Shown: in pieces, positions 1-6,900 of the stretch | Layout of the letters: the number at the start of each line of letters is the position of its first letter | Position numbering within the stretch: the first letter of the stretch is position 1 | Source: an uncultured Alcaligenaceae bacterium | GTDB taxonomy: Bacteria; Pseudomonadota; Gammaproteobacteria; Burkholderiales; Burkholderiaceae_B | Assembly: GCA_937995985.1 (NCBI GenBank) | Contig: CALKIR010000003.1 | Location: 1-20,146 of the forward strand | Length of the DNA stretch: 20,146 nt | Direction of reading: 5' to 3' | Made by a program: the position numbers and the translations under genes | Notes under the pieces: generated by a model | Database searches by the model: none | Seen by the model: only the letters and a program-made list of their open reading frames with translations | Told to the model about the DNA's origin: nothing

Positions 1-55
1 CCGTGAGGGTGGGCGCACTGTCGGTGCTGGTGTGGTCTCCAAGATCATTAAGTAA
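1..55 (+). CDS. tuf: Elongation factor Tu, C-terminal end (partial)
   Basis: The window opens inside a reading frame whose last 17 codons spell REGGRTVGAGVVSKIIK and stop at TAA 53-55. This is the conserved C-terminus of EF-Tu, where the GRTVGAGVV strand of domain 3 is nearly invariant. EF-Tu is the GTPase that delivers aminoacyl-tRNA to the ribosome. The rest of the gene lies to the left of the window. A second tuf begins at 20091, so the organism has two copies, as many proteobacteria do. A copy just upstream of tRNA-Trp and secE matches the tufB position of enteric bacteria. Confidence 0.93.
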   Translation, partial: REGGRTVGAGVVSKIIK

Positions 56-65
56 TTGACAACGG

Positions 66-105
66 GCAGAAAAGAGGGTAGTATTACTCTTTTCTGCTTT
101 ATTGT
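66..105 (+). terminator. Intrinsic terminator after tuf
   Basis: A perfect 11-bp stem (GCAGAAAAGAG at 66-76 pairing with CTCTTTTCTGC at 87-97) encloses a 10-nt loop and is followed by the T-rich tail TTTATTGTTTT. It starts 10 bases after the tuf stop, so it should end the tuf transcript. The stem is A/T-rich and the tail is interrupted, so read-through into tRNA-Trp is possible. From here to the tRNA at 205 no gene is visible. The stretch must hold the tRNA promoter; TATTGT at 191-196 is a possible -10, but no convincing -35 sits at the right distance. Confidence 0.75.
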
Positions 106-204
106 TTTGCTGCACGCGTTTAGTTGGGCCGTTTTATCTTGGTTTTGGTTGCATTGATAGGCGGCTTGGTGATCGAAAGTGCGGTTGCAGTATTGTTCTA
201 GAGT

Positions 205-280
205 AGGGGTATAGCTCAATTGGCAGAGCGTCGGTCTCCAAAACCGAAGGTTGAGGGTTCGATTCCTTCTACCCCTGCCA
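205..280 (+). tRNA. tRNA-Trp (anticodon CCA)
   Basis: A complete 76-nt cloverleaf. The acceptor stem is AGGGGTA paired with TACCCCT, followed by discriminator G and an encoded CCA end. The D arm carries AGCTCAATTGGCAGAGC, the anticodon stem is TCGGT/ACCGA around the loop CTCCAAA with anticodon CCA at 238-240, and the T arm carries GGTTCGATTCC. It reads UGG. A single tRNA-Trp between tuf and secE is the usual betaproteobacterial layout, and the tRNA is probably cut out of a longer secE-nusG transcript. Confidence 0.97.
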
Positions 281-291
281 CTACAGTCTTT

Positions 292-307
292 GCCACGTAG
301 TCGTGGC
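292..307 (+). repeat. Small hairpin between tRNA-Trp and secE
   Basis: GCCACG at 292-297 and CGTGGC at 302-307 form a perfect 6-bp stem with a TAGT loop, 11 bases after the tRNA CCA end. No T-run follows, so it is not an intrinsic terminator. It lies between a tRNA that must be processed and a coding region, so it could be a processing or mRNA-end stabilising structure. That role is inferred from position only. Confidence 0.4.
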
Positions 308-325
308 CTGTCACAGCATCGCAAT

Positions 326-706
326 ATGTCTAAAACCAACGTGCAAACCGCTAATCGGGGCGCTGATCGCTTCAAACTTGCTTTAGCGGTGGTGGTCGTC
401 CTAGCAGGAATTATCGCCTATTCATATTTTGACTATCAGCCCACTTTTCTACGAGTTGGGTTTTTTGTTGTTTCTTTGATCATCGCTGCCTTTATCGCTT
501 GGACCAGTGAGTCTGGTAAACGCTTTATTGGTTTTGCCCGTGATTCCTATACTGAGGTTCGGCGCGTGCATTGGCCCAGTCGCAAAGAGGCCACGCAAAT
601 GACTGCTATAGTCTTTGCTTTTGTAGTGGTGATGGCGATTCTGTTGTGGCTGATTGATAAAGGGCTAGAGTGGATCATTTATGGCCTGTTATTAGGCTGG
701 AAATAA
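326..706 (+). CDS. secE: Preprotein translocase subunit SecE
   Basis: This 126-aa protein is the SecE subunit of the SecYEG inner-membrane channel, which clamps the two halves of SecY together. Three membrane segments are visible (about residues 17-35, 41-60 and 93-122). Between the second and third lies the diagnostic amphipathic and cytoplasmic stretch with ARDSYTEVRRVHWPSR (71-86), the conserved functional core of SecE. The three-segment form matches enteric SecE (127 aa). The frame stays open upstream into the tRNA, but ATG 326 is chosen because it gives the family's normal length and N-terminus (MSKTN) and does not overlap the tRNA. Its Shine-Dalgarno sequence is poor. nusG follows after 9 bases, the classic secE-nusG pair. 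Confidence 0.95.
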   Translation: MSKTNVQTANRGADRFKLALAVVVVLAGIIAYSYFDYQPTFLRVGFFVVSLIIAAFIAWTSESGKRFIGFARDSYTEVRRVHWPSRKEATQMTAIVFAFVVVMAILLWLIDKGLEWIIYGLLLGWK

Positions 707-715
707 AGGACACAC

Positions 716-1249
716 ATGAGCAAACGCTGGTATGTCGTCCACGTTTATTCCGGTATGGAAAAAAGCGTGAAAAGAGCTTTGTTGGAGCGCATCGAACTAT
801 CTGAGCTTGAGCACGCATTTGGCCGCATCCTGATTCCTTCTGAAGAGGTTATTGAGGTTAAGGACGGTAAACGCACCATTTCCGAACGTCGAATTTTTCC
901 AGGATATGTGCTGGTGGAAATGGAACTCACAGATGAGACCTGGCACTTGGTGCGGAGTACTAACCGAGTCACTGGTTTCCTGGGCGGCTCAGGCAGTCGT
1001 CCTACTCCAATTTCGCAGCGCGAGGTAGATGAGATTTTATCGCGCATGGAAGAGGGCGGTGAGAAGCCCCGTCCCAAAGTATTATACGAGATTGGTGAAA
1101 TGGTTCGCGTCAAAGAGGGGCCATTTGCTGATTTCAATGGAAATGTTGAGGAAGTGAACTACGAGAAGAACAAGGTTCGCGTCTCCGTGACAATTTTTGG
1201 TCGCTCAACCCCTGTTGAGCTCGATTTTGATCAGGTCGATAAGACCTAG
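716..1249 (+). CDS. nusG: Transcription termination/antitermination factor NusG
   Basis: NusG binds the RNA polymerase clamp through its N-terminal domain, suppresses pausing, and links polymerase to Rho or to ribosomal S10 through its C-terminal KOW domain. The 177-aa product starts SKRWYVVHVYSGMEKSV, the NGN-domain signature, and contains RRIFPGYVLVEM (59-70). The KOW domain spans about residues 126-155 (GEMVRVKEGPFADFNGNVEEV). Position 143 of the KOW loop is Asn where enteric NusG has Val, a small deviation. ATG 716 has AAAGGA about six bases upstream and follows the secE stop by 9 bases, so the two are probably translationally linked. The length is close to that of E. coli NusG (181 aa). 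Confidence 0.97.
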   Translation: MSKRWYVVHVYSGMEKSVKRALLERIELSELEHAFGRILIPSEEVIEVKDGKRTISERRIFPGYVLVEMELTDETWHLVRSTNRVTGFLGGSGSRPTPISQREVDEILSRMEEGGEKPRPKVLYEIGEMVRVKEGPFADFNGNVEEVNYEKNKVRVSVTIFGRSTPVELDFDQVDKT

Positions 1250-1263
1250 TGTGTTAATCACCT

Positions 1264-1297
1264 CGGGGAGCCCGATGTAATTGGGGCGTCTTACCCG
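1264..1297 (+). promoter_or_regulatory. Probable L1-binding autoregulatory hairpin ahead of rplK
   Basis: In the 61-base gap between nusG and rplK the RNA can fold as CGGG (1264-1267) pairing with CCCG (1294-1297), then an asymmetric internal loop (GA against GTCTTA), then GCCC (1270-1273) pairing with GGGC (1284-1287), capped by GATGTAATTG. In proteobacteria free L1 represses the L11-L1 mRNA by binding a structure of this kind, two short GC helices around an asymmetric loop that mimic its 23S rRNA site. The fold is seen in the sequence; assignment to L1 rests on position and general shape. The Shine-Dalgarno AAGGAG of rplK starts at 1299, two bases beyond the hairpin. Confidence 0.5.
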
Positions 1298-1310
1298 CAA
1301 GGAGTTCATT

Positions 1311-1742
1311 ATGGCGAAAAAAATCGTCGGCTATATTCGATTGCAAGTGCCTGCTGGCAAAGCAAATCCTTCCCCTCCAATTGGCCCTGCTTTGGGTCAG
1401 CGTGGTCTCAATATTATGGAGTTCTGCAAAGCATTTAATGCACAGACTCAAAATATGGAGCCTGGTCTGCCTATTCCTACTATTATTACGGCTTATGCAG
1501 ACAAGAGCTTCACCTTTGTAATGAAGACCCCGCCCGCCACTATTTTGATCAAAAAGGCATTGGGCATTGATAAGGCTTCCTCTAATCCTAACGTCAGCAA
1601 GGTCGGTACTTTGACCCGTGCTCAGGCAGAGGAAATTGCTAAAACCAAAGAACCCGACTTAACTGCTGCAGATATGGAAGCTGCTCTGCGTACCATTGCC
1701 GGAACAGCACGCAGTATGGGTGTTAATGTGGAGGGGTTCTAA
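1311..1742 (+). CDS. rplK: 50S ribosomal protein L11
   Basis: L11 binds the GTPase-associated centre of 23S rRNA, supports factor binding and the stringent response, and is the target region of thiostrepton-type drugs. The 143-aa protein starts MAKKIVGYIRLQVPAGKAN and has the proline-rich linker motif PSPPIGPALGQRG near residues 20-32, then the RNA-binding C-terminal domain with the SKVGTLT motif and a GTARSMGV end. The frame is open further upstream, but ATG 1311 has AAGGAG at the right distance and gives the exact family start. rplA begins one base after its stop, so translation of the two is coupled. The length is the normal one. Confidence 0.97.
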   Translation: MAKKIVGYIRLQVPAGKANPSPPIGPALGQRGLNIMEFCKAFNAQTQNMEPGLPIPTIITAYADKSFTFVMKTPPATILIKKALGIDKASSNPNVSKVGTLTRAQAEEIAKTKEPDLTAADMEAALRTIAGTARSMGVNVEGF

Positions 1743-1743
1743 G

Positions 1744-2439
1744 ATGGCAAAGAAACTGAGTAAGCGCGCTGCTGCTATTGCAGCCAAAATTGATCGCGAA
1801 AAGCTGTACCCCTTGCAAGAGGCACTGAGTCTGATCAAGGAAACCGCAACAGCAAAATTTGATGAGTCCATCGATGTTGCGATTCAGTTAGGCGTGGATG
1901 CGCGTAAATCCGATCAGTTGGTTCGTGGTTCAGTCGTTCTGCCCCAAGGCACAGGTAAAGAGGTGCGTGTTGCCGTCTTTGCTCAGGATGAAAAGGCTGA
2001 GGAGGCCCGTCAAGCTGGTGCCGATATTGTAGGGATGGACGATTTGGCAGATGAAATTCGTCAAGGTCGTTTGGATTTTGATGTGGTGATTGCCTCCCCC
2101 GATGCCATGCGTGTGGTTGGAGCATTGGGTCAAATCTTAGGCCCCCGTGGTTTAATGCCTAACCCTCGTGTCGGGACGGTTACCCCAGATATTGCTACAG
2201 CAGTAAAAAATGCAAAAGCCGGTCAGATTCAGTATCGTACTGATCGTGCTGGTATTATTCATGCGCCTATTGGTCGTGCTTCTTTTGAGGTGGAACAGCT
2301 CGAAGAAAACTTCAAGGCCTTGCTTGATGCCTTGAATAAGGCACGTCCTACTGCTGCGCGTGGCACCTATGTGCGCAAAATTGCCCTTTCTTCCACCATG
2401 GGTGGTGCTGCGCGTGTAGATGTTAATTCAGTAGTTTAA
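1744..2439 (+). CDS. rplA: 50S ribosomal protein L1
   Basis: L1 forms the mobile L1 stalk that helps eject deacylated tRNA from the E site, and it doubles as the translational repressor of its own L11-L1 operon. The 231-aa product contains the L1 signature LGQILGPRGLMPNPRVGTV in its second domain and the C-terminal KARPTAARGTYVRKIALSSTMG. ATG 1744 is preceded by GGAGGGG inside the end of rplK, an efficient coupled ribosome site; an upstream in-frame ATG would lie within rplK and is not needed. The length is near that of E. coli L1 (234 aa). It is followed by the long rplJ leader. Confidence 0.97.
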   Translation: MAKKLSKRAAAIAAKIDREKLYPLQEALSLIKETATAKFDESIDVAIQLGVDARKSDQLVRGSVVLPQGTGKEVRVAVFAQDEKAEEARQAGADIVGMDDLADEIRQGRLDFDVVIASPDAMRVVGALGQILGPRGLMPNPRVGTVTPDIATAVKNAKAGQIQYRTDRAGIIHAPIGRASFEVEQLEENFKALLDALNKARPTAARGTYVRKIALSSTMGGAARVDVNSVV

Positions 2440-2676
2440 TTAAGAACTTTGGGCTGCGGTGGGATCCTCCCACCGCTGCTGTCAAAGACCGTTGGAGCAG
2501 GATGCTGCTTAATAGAAGAGTAGGAGTATTCCTATACTCGCTCTGAATCCATCGTAGACGGCGCCCATGGCCGATGATTTCAGTCTTTTTAGCCAGAAAC
2601 TCGACCAGGTGCGCCGCATTCGGTAGATGCAAAAGATGTTTTGCATTCGATTGCATCCTTTTAGGAGAGTTCAACC
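2440..2676 (+). promoter_or_regulatory. Structured rplJ leader (L10-L12 autoregulatory region)
   Basis: This 237-bp spacer between rplA and rplJ holds no gene. In proteobacteria the corresponding leader binds the L10-(L12)4 complex, which represses translation of rplJL. Visible structures are: a perfect 9-bp hairpin GCGGTGGGA/TCCCACCGC at 2456-2476; a second hairpin at 2518-2539 (GAGTA/TACTC and GGA/TCC with a two-base bulge); the sequence CAAAGACCGTTGGAGC around 2483, resembling the conserved core of L10 leaders; and a perfect 8-bp hairpin ATGCAAAA/TTTTGCAT at 2627-2646 just before the rplJ Shine-Dalgarno AGGAG. No T-run follows any of them, so control is more likely translational than by termination. 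No convincing promoter was seen. Confidence 0.65.
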
Positions 2677-3201
2677 GTGAGTCTCATTCGTCAAGAGAAA
2701 GCGAAAGTTATTGCCGAGGTCACCGCTCAGCTCGAGAAGGCTCAAGCAGTAGTAATCGCTGAATATCGTGGTTTGGACGTTGCCTCCGCTACCGTATTGC
2801 GCAAAAAAGCGCGTGAGTCTGGCGTTTACCTGAGAGTATTGAAAAATACTCTGGTACGTCGTGCAATTGGTGAATCCGTTTTTAGCGATCTTCAGGACCA
2901 CTTGGTGGGCCCGTTGATGTATGCCATTAGTGAGGACCCGGTTGCACCGGCAAAGCTGTTTGCCGATTTTGCCAAAGAAAATAAGAGCATCACTATCAAA
3001 GCCGGTGCAATGCCCGGTAGTTTGCTTGATGCTGAGGGGGTTAAGGCTTTGGCCGATATGCCTTCTCGCGAAGAGCTCTTGGCAAAATTGCTTGGCACAC
3101 TGCAGGCGCCTGTCACGCAATTTGTGCGTACGCTTAACGAAGTACCTACTAAGTTCGTACGTGCTCTGAGCGCTGTTCAGCAGCAAAAAGAAAACGCTTA
3201 G
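2677..3201 (+). CDS. rplJ: 50S ribosomal protein L10
   Basis: L10 is the stalk base that anchors L7/L12 dimers to the ribosome and, with them, represses its own mRNA. The 174-aa protein starts SLIRQEKAKVIAEVTAQL and contains the conserved AEYRGLDVA and LRVLKNTLVRRAI segments in its rRNA-binding N-terminal half. The C-terminal helix that carries the L12 dimers ends in ALSAVQQQKENA. The start is GTG 2677, with AGGAG ending ten bases before it; a GTG start fits a gene whose output is set mainly by its leader. rplL follows after 83 bases. Confidence 0.96.
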   Translation: MSLIRQEKAKVIAEVTAQLEKAQAVVIAEYRGLDVASATVLRKKARESGVYLRVLKNTLVRRAIGESVFSDLQDHLVGPLMYAISEDPVAPAKLFADFAKENKSITIKAGAMPGSLLDAEGVKALADMPSREELLAKLLGTLQAPVTQFVRTLNEVPTKFVRALSAVQQQKENA

Positions 3202-3204
3202 TCG

Positions 3205-3240
3205 GTTGTTAACGATTGTTTATTCGTTAAGACGGACAAC
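3205..3240 (+). repeat. Hairpin in the rplJ-rplL spacer
   Basis: TTAACG at 3209-3214 and CGTTAA at 3225-3230 form a 6-bp stem, and GTTGT (3205-3209) and ACAAC (3236-3240) can pair outside it apart from one shared base. No T-run follows directly. The rplL Shine-Dalgarno TTGGAG lies further down at about 3271. Because L7/L12 is made in excess over L10, structures here could influence the relative translation or stability of rplL mRNA; this is inference from position. Confidence 0.35.
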
Positions 3241-3284
3241 TATACAAACCCTGGTAAATTTTTTTCCCTATTGGAGTTTTTAAA

Positions 3285-3668
3285 ATGGCTACAAAAGATG
3301 AAATCCTCGAAGCCGTCGCCAACATGACCGTGCTCGAGCTGTCCGAGTTAATCAAAGACATGGAAGAGAAATTCGGCGTTTCCGCCGCTGCTGCCGCTGT
3401 TGCAGTGGCTGCTCCCGCCGCTGGTGGTGCTGCAGGTGGTGCCGCTGAAGAAGAGAAGTCCGAGTACACCATTCACTTGGCAAGCGCTGGTGAGAAGAAA
3501 GTGGCTGTGATTAAGGCCGTTCGTGAAATCACCGGCTTGGGTCTAAAAGATGCCAAGGACCTCGTCGACAGCGCTCCCAAGGACATCAAAGAAGATGTGT
3601 CCAAAGAGGAAGCCGAAGAGGCCAAGAAGAAACTCGAGGAAGCTGGCGCTACCGTCGAGCTCAAATAA
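3285..3668 (+). CDS. rplL: 50S ribosomal protein L7/L12
   Basis: L7/L12 is the flexible multi-copy stalk protein that recruits and activates the translational GTPases (EF-Tu, EF-G, IF2). The 127-aa product has the dimerising N-terminal helices (MATKDEILEAVANMTVLELSELI), an Ala/Gly-rich hinge at about residues 34-54, and the factor-binding C-terminal domain with EKKVAVIKAVREITGLGLK and a KKKLEEAGATVELK end. The alanine-rich hinge is slightly longer than in E. coli (121 aa in total). ATG 3285 follows TTGGAG. It ends the ribosomal-protein part of the operon; a partial terminator comes 10 bases after the stop. Confidence 0.97.
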   Translation: MATKDEILEAVANMTVLELSELIKDMEEKFGVSAAAAAVAVAAPAAGGAAGGAAEEEKSEYTIHLASAGEKKVAVIKAVREITGLGLKDAKDLVDSAPKDIKEDVSKEEAEEAKKKLEEAGATVELK

Positions 3669-3677
3669 GCCCCATAG

Positions 3678-3705
3678 GCCCGGAAGTACAGACTTTCGGG
3701 CTTTT
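3678..3705 (+). terminator. Partial terminator (attenuator) between rplL and rpoB
   Basis: GCCCGGAAGT (3678-3687) pairs with ACTTTCGGGC (3692-3701): ten base pairs including one G-T, a 4-nt loop, followed by TTTT and then GG. The tail is short, so termination should be incomplete. In E. coli an attenuator in the rplL-rpoB gap lowers RNA polymerase synthesis relative to L7/L12, and this element sits in the equivalent place. The stem is seen; the degree of read-through is inferred. Confidence 0.7.
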
Positions 3706-3711
3706 GGTATT

Positions 3712-3741
3712 CCGCTGCGCATCGGTTTGCGATGCGCGCGG
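3712..3741 (+). promoter_or_regulatory. Long hairpin in the rpoB leader, candidate RNase III site
   Basis: CCGC + GCGCATCG (3712-3724, with a single bulged T at 3716) pairs with CGATGCGC + GCGG (3730-3741): twelve pairs around a 5-nt loop GTTTG. No T-run follows, so this is not a terminator. E. coli has an RNase III cleavage site in the same interval, and this stem could play that part. The rest of the 274-bp rplL-rpoB spacer (3669-3942) contains a strong Shine-Dalgarno-like AAAGGAGG at 3760 with no annotated gene behind it, and no convincing promoter. Confidence 0.45.
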
Positions 3742-3942
3742 GTACACAGATAACAACACAAAGGAGGGGTCAGTCGTTCATGTGTCTATTGTCTTTTCTC
3801 GATCAAATTTGCGTCTTTTAAAAAGATCACTACTTGTTGGCCGTTATTGTTGATATGTTGCGGCAATGATTAGTGTTGTTTTTTAAAGTCGTAAACCTGG
3901 GGTCGTGGTGGACGGCCTACAACCTTTGAGTCGGAGTGCTCA

Positions 3943-6900
3943 ATGCCTTATTCGTATACCGAAAAGAAGCGCATACGCAAAAGCTTTGCCAAGCGTGAAG
4001 ACGTACAGCAAGTGCCCTATCTGCTCGCGACGCAGATTGAATCATACCAGTCTTTTTTGCAAAAAGACATCGAGCCATCCAAGCGCGAGATTCAAGGGCT
4101 GCAAGAAGCCTTTCATTCTGTCTTTCCAATTGTAAGCCATAATCAAATGGCTCGCTTGGAGTTTGTTAGTTATTACCTCGGCGAGCCCGTTTTTGACGTC
4201 AAAGAGTGTCAGCAGCGCGGCTTAACTTATGCCGCACCTTTACGTGCCAAGGTTCGTTTGGTGATTATGGATCGTGAGGTCAGTAAGCCCACGGTTAAAG
4301 AGGTTAAAGAACAAGAGGTCTATATGGGCGAGATGCCCCTAATGACCCAAAATGGTTCTTTTATCATTAACGGAACTGAGCGCGTTATTGTTTCACAGTT
4401 GCACCGTTCTCCAGGTGTATTTTTTGAGCATGATCGGGGTAAAACCCATAGCTCTGGAAAGTTATTATTTTCTGCGCGGGTAATTCCTTATCGTGGTTCC
4501 TGGTTGGATTTTGAATTCGACCCCAAGGACATTTTGTTTTTCCGCATTGACCGGCGCCGCAAGATGCCTGTCACCATTCTGCTCAAGGCCATTGGTATGA
4601 ATACCGAGGCCATTTTGGCGCACTTTTTCGAGTTCGACCACATCGAGCTGTTAAATGAGGGTGCGCGGTTGCAGTTTGTACCCAAGCATTGGCGCGGAGA
4701 AATTGCTAGCTTTGATATCAAAGACAAAGACGGCAATATTATCGTAGAAAAAGATAAGCGTATTAATGCCCGTCATATTCGTCAGCTCGAAGAGGCCAAG
4801 GTGGATTGGCTCTCGGTGCCTGATGATTTTATTATCGGTCGCGTTACGGCTAAAGATATCATCAATTTAGATACCGGTGAATTTATTGCTCGGGCCAATG
4901 ATGAGTTGACCGCTGGCATGTTAGCCGAGATGCGCTCAGCCGGTGTGCGTGAGATTGAGACGCTGTATATCAACGACTTGGACCAAGGGGGCTATATCTC
5001 CCAAACCCTGCGCATTGATGATACTGCCGATCAAATGGCTGCTCGAGTCGCCATCTATCGCATGATGCGTCCTGGTGAGCCGCCTACCGAAGAAGCAGTG
5101 GAAAACCTCTTCAACCGCCTCTTTTATAGTGAAGAGACCTATGATTTGTCCCGTGTGGGGCGGATGAAGGTCAATAGTCGTTTAGGGCGTGGAGAGGATA
5201 CCTCTGGGCCGATGACTCTTACCGATGAGGATATTGTCGATACCATCAAGGTTCTGGTCGATTTGCGCAATGGTATTGGCGAGATTGATGATATTGACCA
5301 CCTTGGTAATCGTCGCGTTCGTTGTGTGGGTGAGTTGGCCGAGAATCAGTTCCGTGCGGGCTTGGTTCGCGTGGAGCGTGCAGTGCGTGAGCGCTTGGCG
5401 CAGGCTGAGAGTGAAAACTTGATGCCTCATGATCTGATCAACTCGCGTCCTATTTCGGCAGCTATTAAAGAGTTTTTTGGCTCAAGCCAGCTGTCTCAAT
5501 TTATGGATCAAACCAACCCCCTGTCTGAGGTGACTCATAAGCGTCGTGTGTCGGCCTTAGGTCCTGGTGGTTTGACTCGTGAGCGTGCTGGGTTTGAGGT
5601 ACGTGATGTACACCCCACTCATTACGGTCGTGTGTGTCCTATTGAGACTCCAGAAGGTCCTAATATTGGTTTGATCAATTCTATGGCCTTATATGCTCGT
5701 CTCAATGAGTATGGCTTTTTAGAAACCCCTTATCGTAAGGTGGTGGATAGCCGTGTGACCGACGAGATGGTGTATTTGTCTGCCATTGAAGAGAGCAACT
5801 ACATCATTGCGCAGGCTAACGCGAAATTGGATGATGAGGGCCGCTTTGTTGATAGCTTGGTAGCGTGTCGTCAGGCTGGTGAAACCTTGATGACTTCACC
5901 AGAAAATGTAGATTATATTGATGTTGCTCCTTCTCAGATTGTATCGGTAGCCGCTTCTTTAATCCCCTTCCTAGAGCATGATGATGCGAACCGTGCTTTG
6001 ATGGGGGCCAACATGCAACGTCAGGCTGTGCCCTGCTTGCGCCCAGAAAAACCCATGGTGGGAACAGGGATTGAGCGCACTGTTGCTGTGGACTCTGGGA
6101 CTACCGTACAGGCATTACGGGGTGGGGTGGTTGATTATGTCGACTCTGAGCGTATCGTTATTCGTGTCAATGATGACGAAAATGTAGCCGGTGAGGTAGG
6201 GGTTGATATTTACAATTTAATTAAATACACCCGTTCTAACCAAAGCACTAACATCAACCAGCGTCCCATTGTGAAGCAAGGGGACAAGGTAGCGCGTGGG
6301 GATGTAATTGCCGATGGGGCTTCTACCGATTTAGGCGAATTGGCATTGGGCCAAAATATGTTGGTCGCCTTTATGCCCTGGCATGGGTATAACTTTGAAG
6401 ACTCTATCTTAATTTCAGAAAAGGTAGTTTCTGACGATCGCTATACCTCTATCCATATTGAGGAGCTGACCGTTGTTGCTCGGGACACCAAATTAGGGCC
6501 CGAGGAGATTACCCGTGATATCAGTAACTTATCCGAAACCCAATTAAACCGTCTGGATGATTCCGGTATTGTTTATATTGGTGCAGAGGTCAGCGCAGAT
6601 GATGTCTTGGTCGGTAAGGTGACCCCAAAAGGTGAAACACAGCTTACGCCCGAAGAAAAGCTATTACGGGCTATCTTTGGTGAAAAAGCCTCCGATGTTA
6701 AAGATACCTCATTGCGTGTGCCTTCCGGGATGGTGGGTACGGTTATTGATGTACAGGTTTATACACGCGAGGGCATCGAGCGTGATAAGCGTGCTCAGTC
6801 TATTATTGACGATGAGTTGCGTCGCTATCGCCAAGATTTAAATGATCAGCTGCGCATCGTAGAAGATGATGCCTTTGACCGTATTTATAAGTTCTTAATT

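Noticed and set aside
251..325. A longer SecE start inside the tRNA-Trp gene
   Set aside because: It would add 25 residues encoded by the tRNA T arm and spacer, absent from SecE proteins; ATG 326 gives the normal length.
1696..1743. An upstream in-frame ATG for rplA within rplK
   Set aside because: The extra 16 residues are not part of L1, and the GGAGGGG site points to ATG 1744.
2671..3186. A 171-codon open frame on the - strand covering rplJ end to end
   Set aside because: It mirrors a strongly conserved ribosomal gene, its translation is Cys/Phe-rich without any known motif, and no ribosome site precedes it. It is a shadow of rplJ codon use.
5461..5560. Possible rifampicin-resistance change in rpoB
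   Set aside because: All main contact residues in the cluster I region are of sensitive type; the differences from E. coli (such as Thr for Asn after DQ) are ordinary lineage variation.
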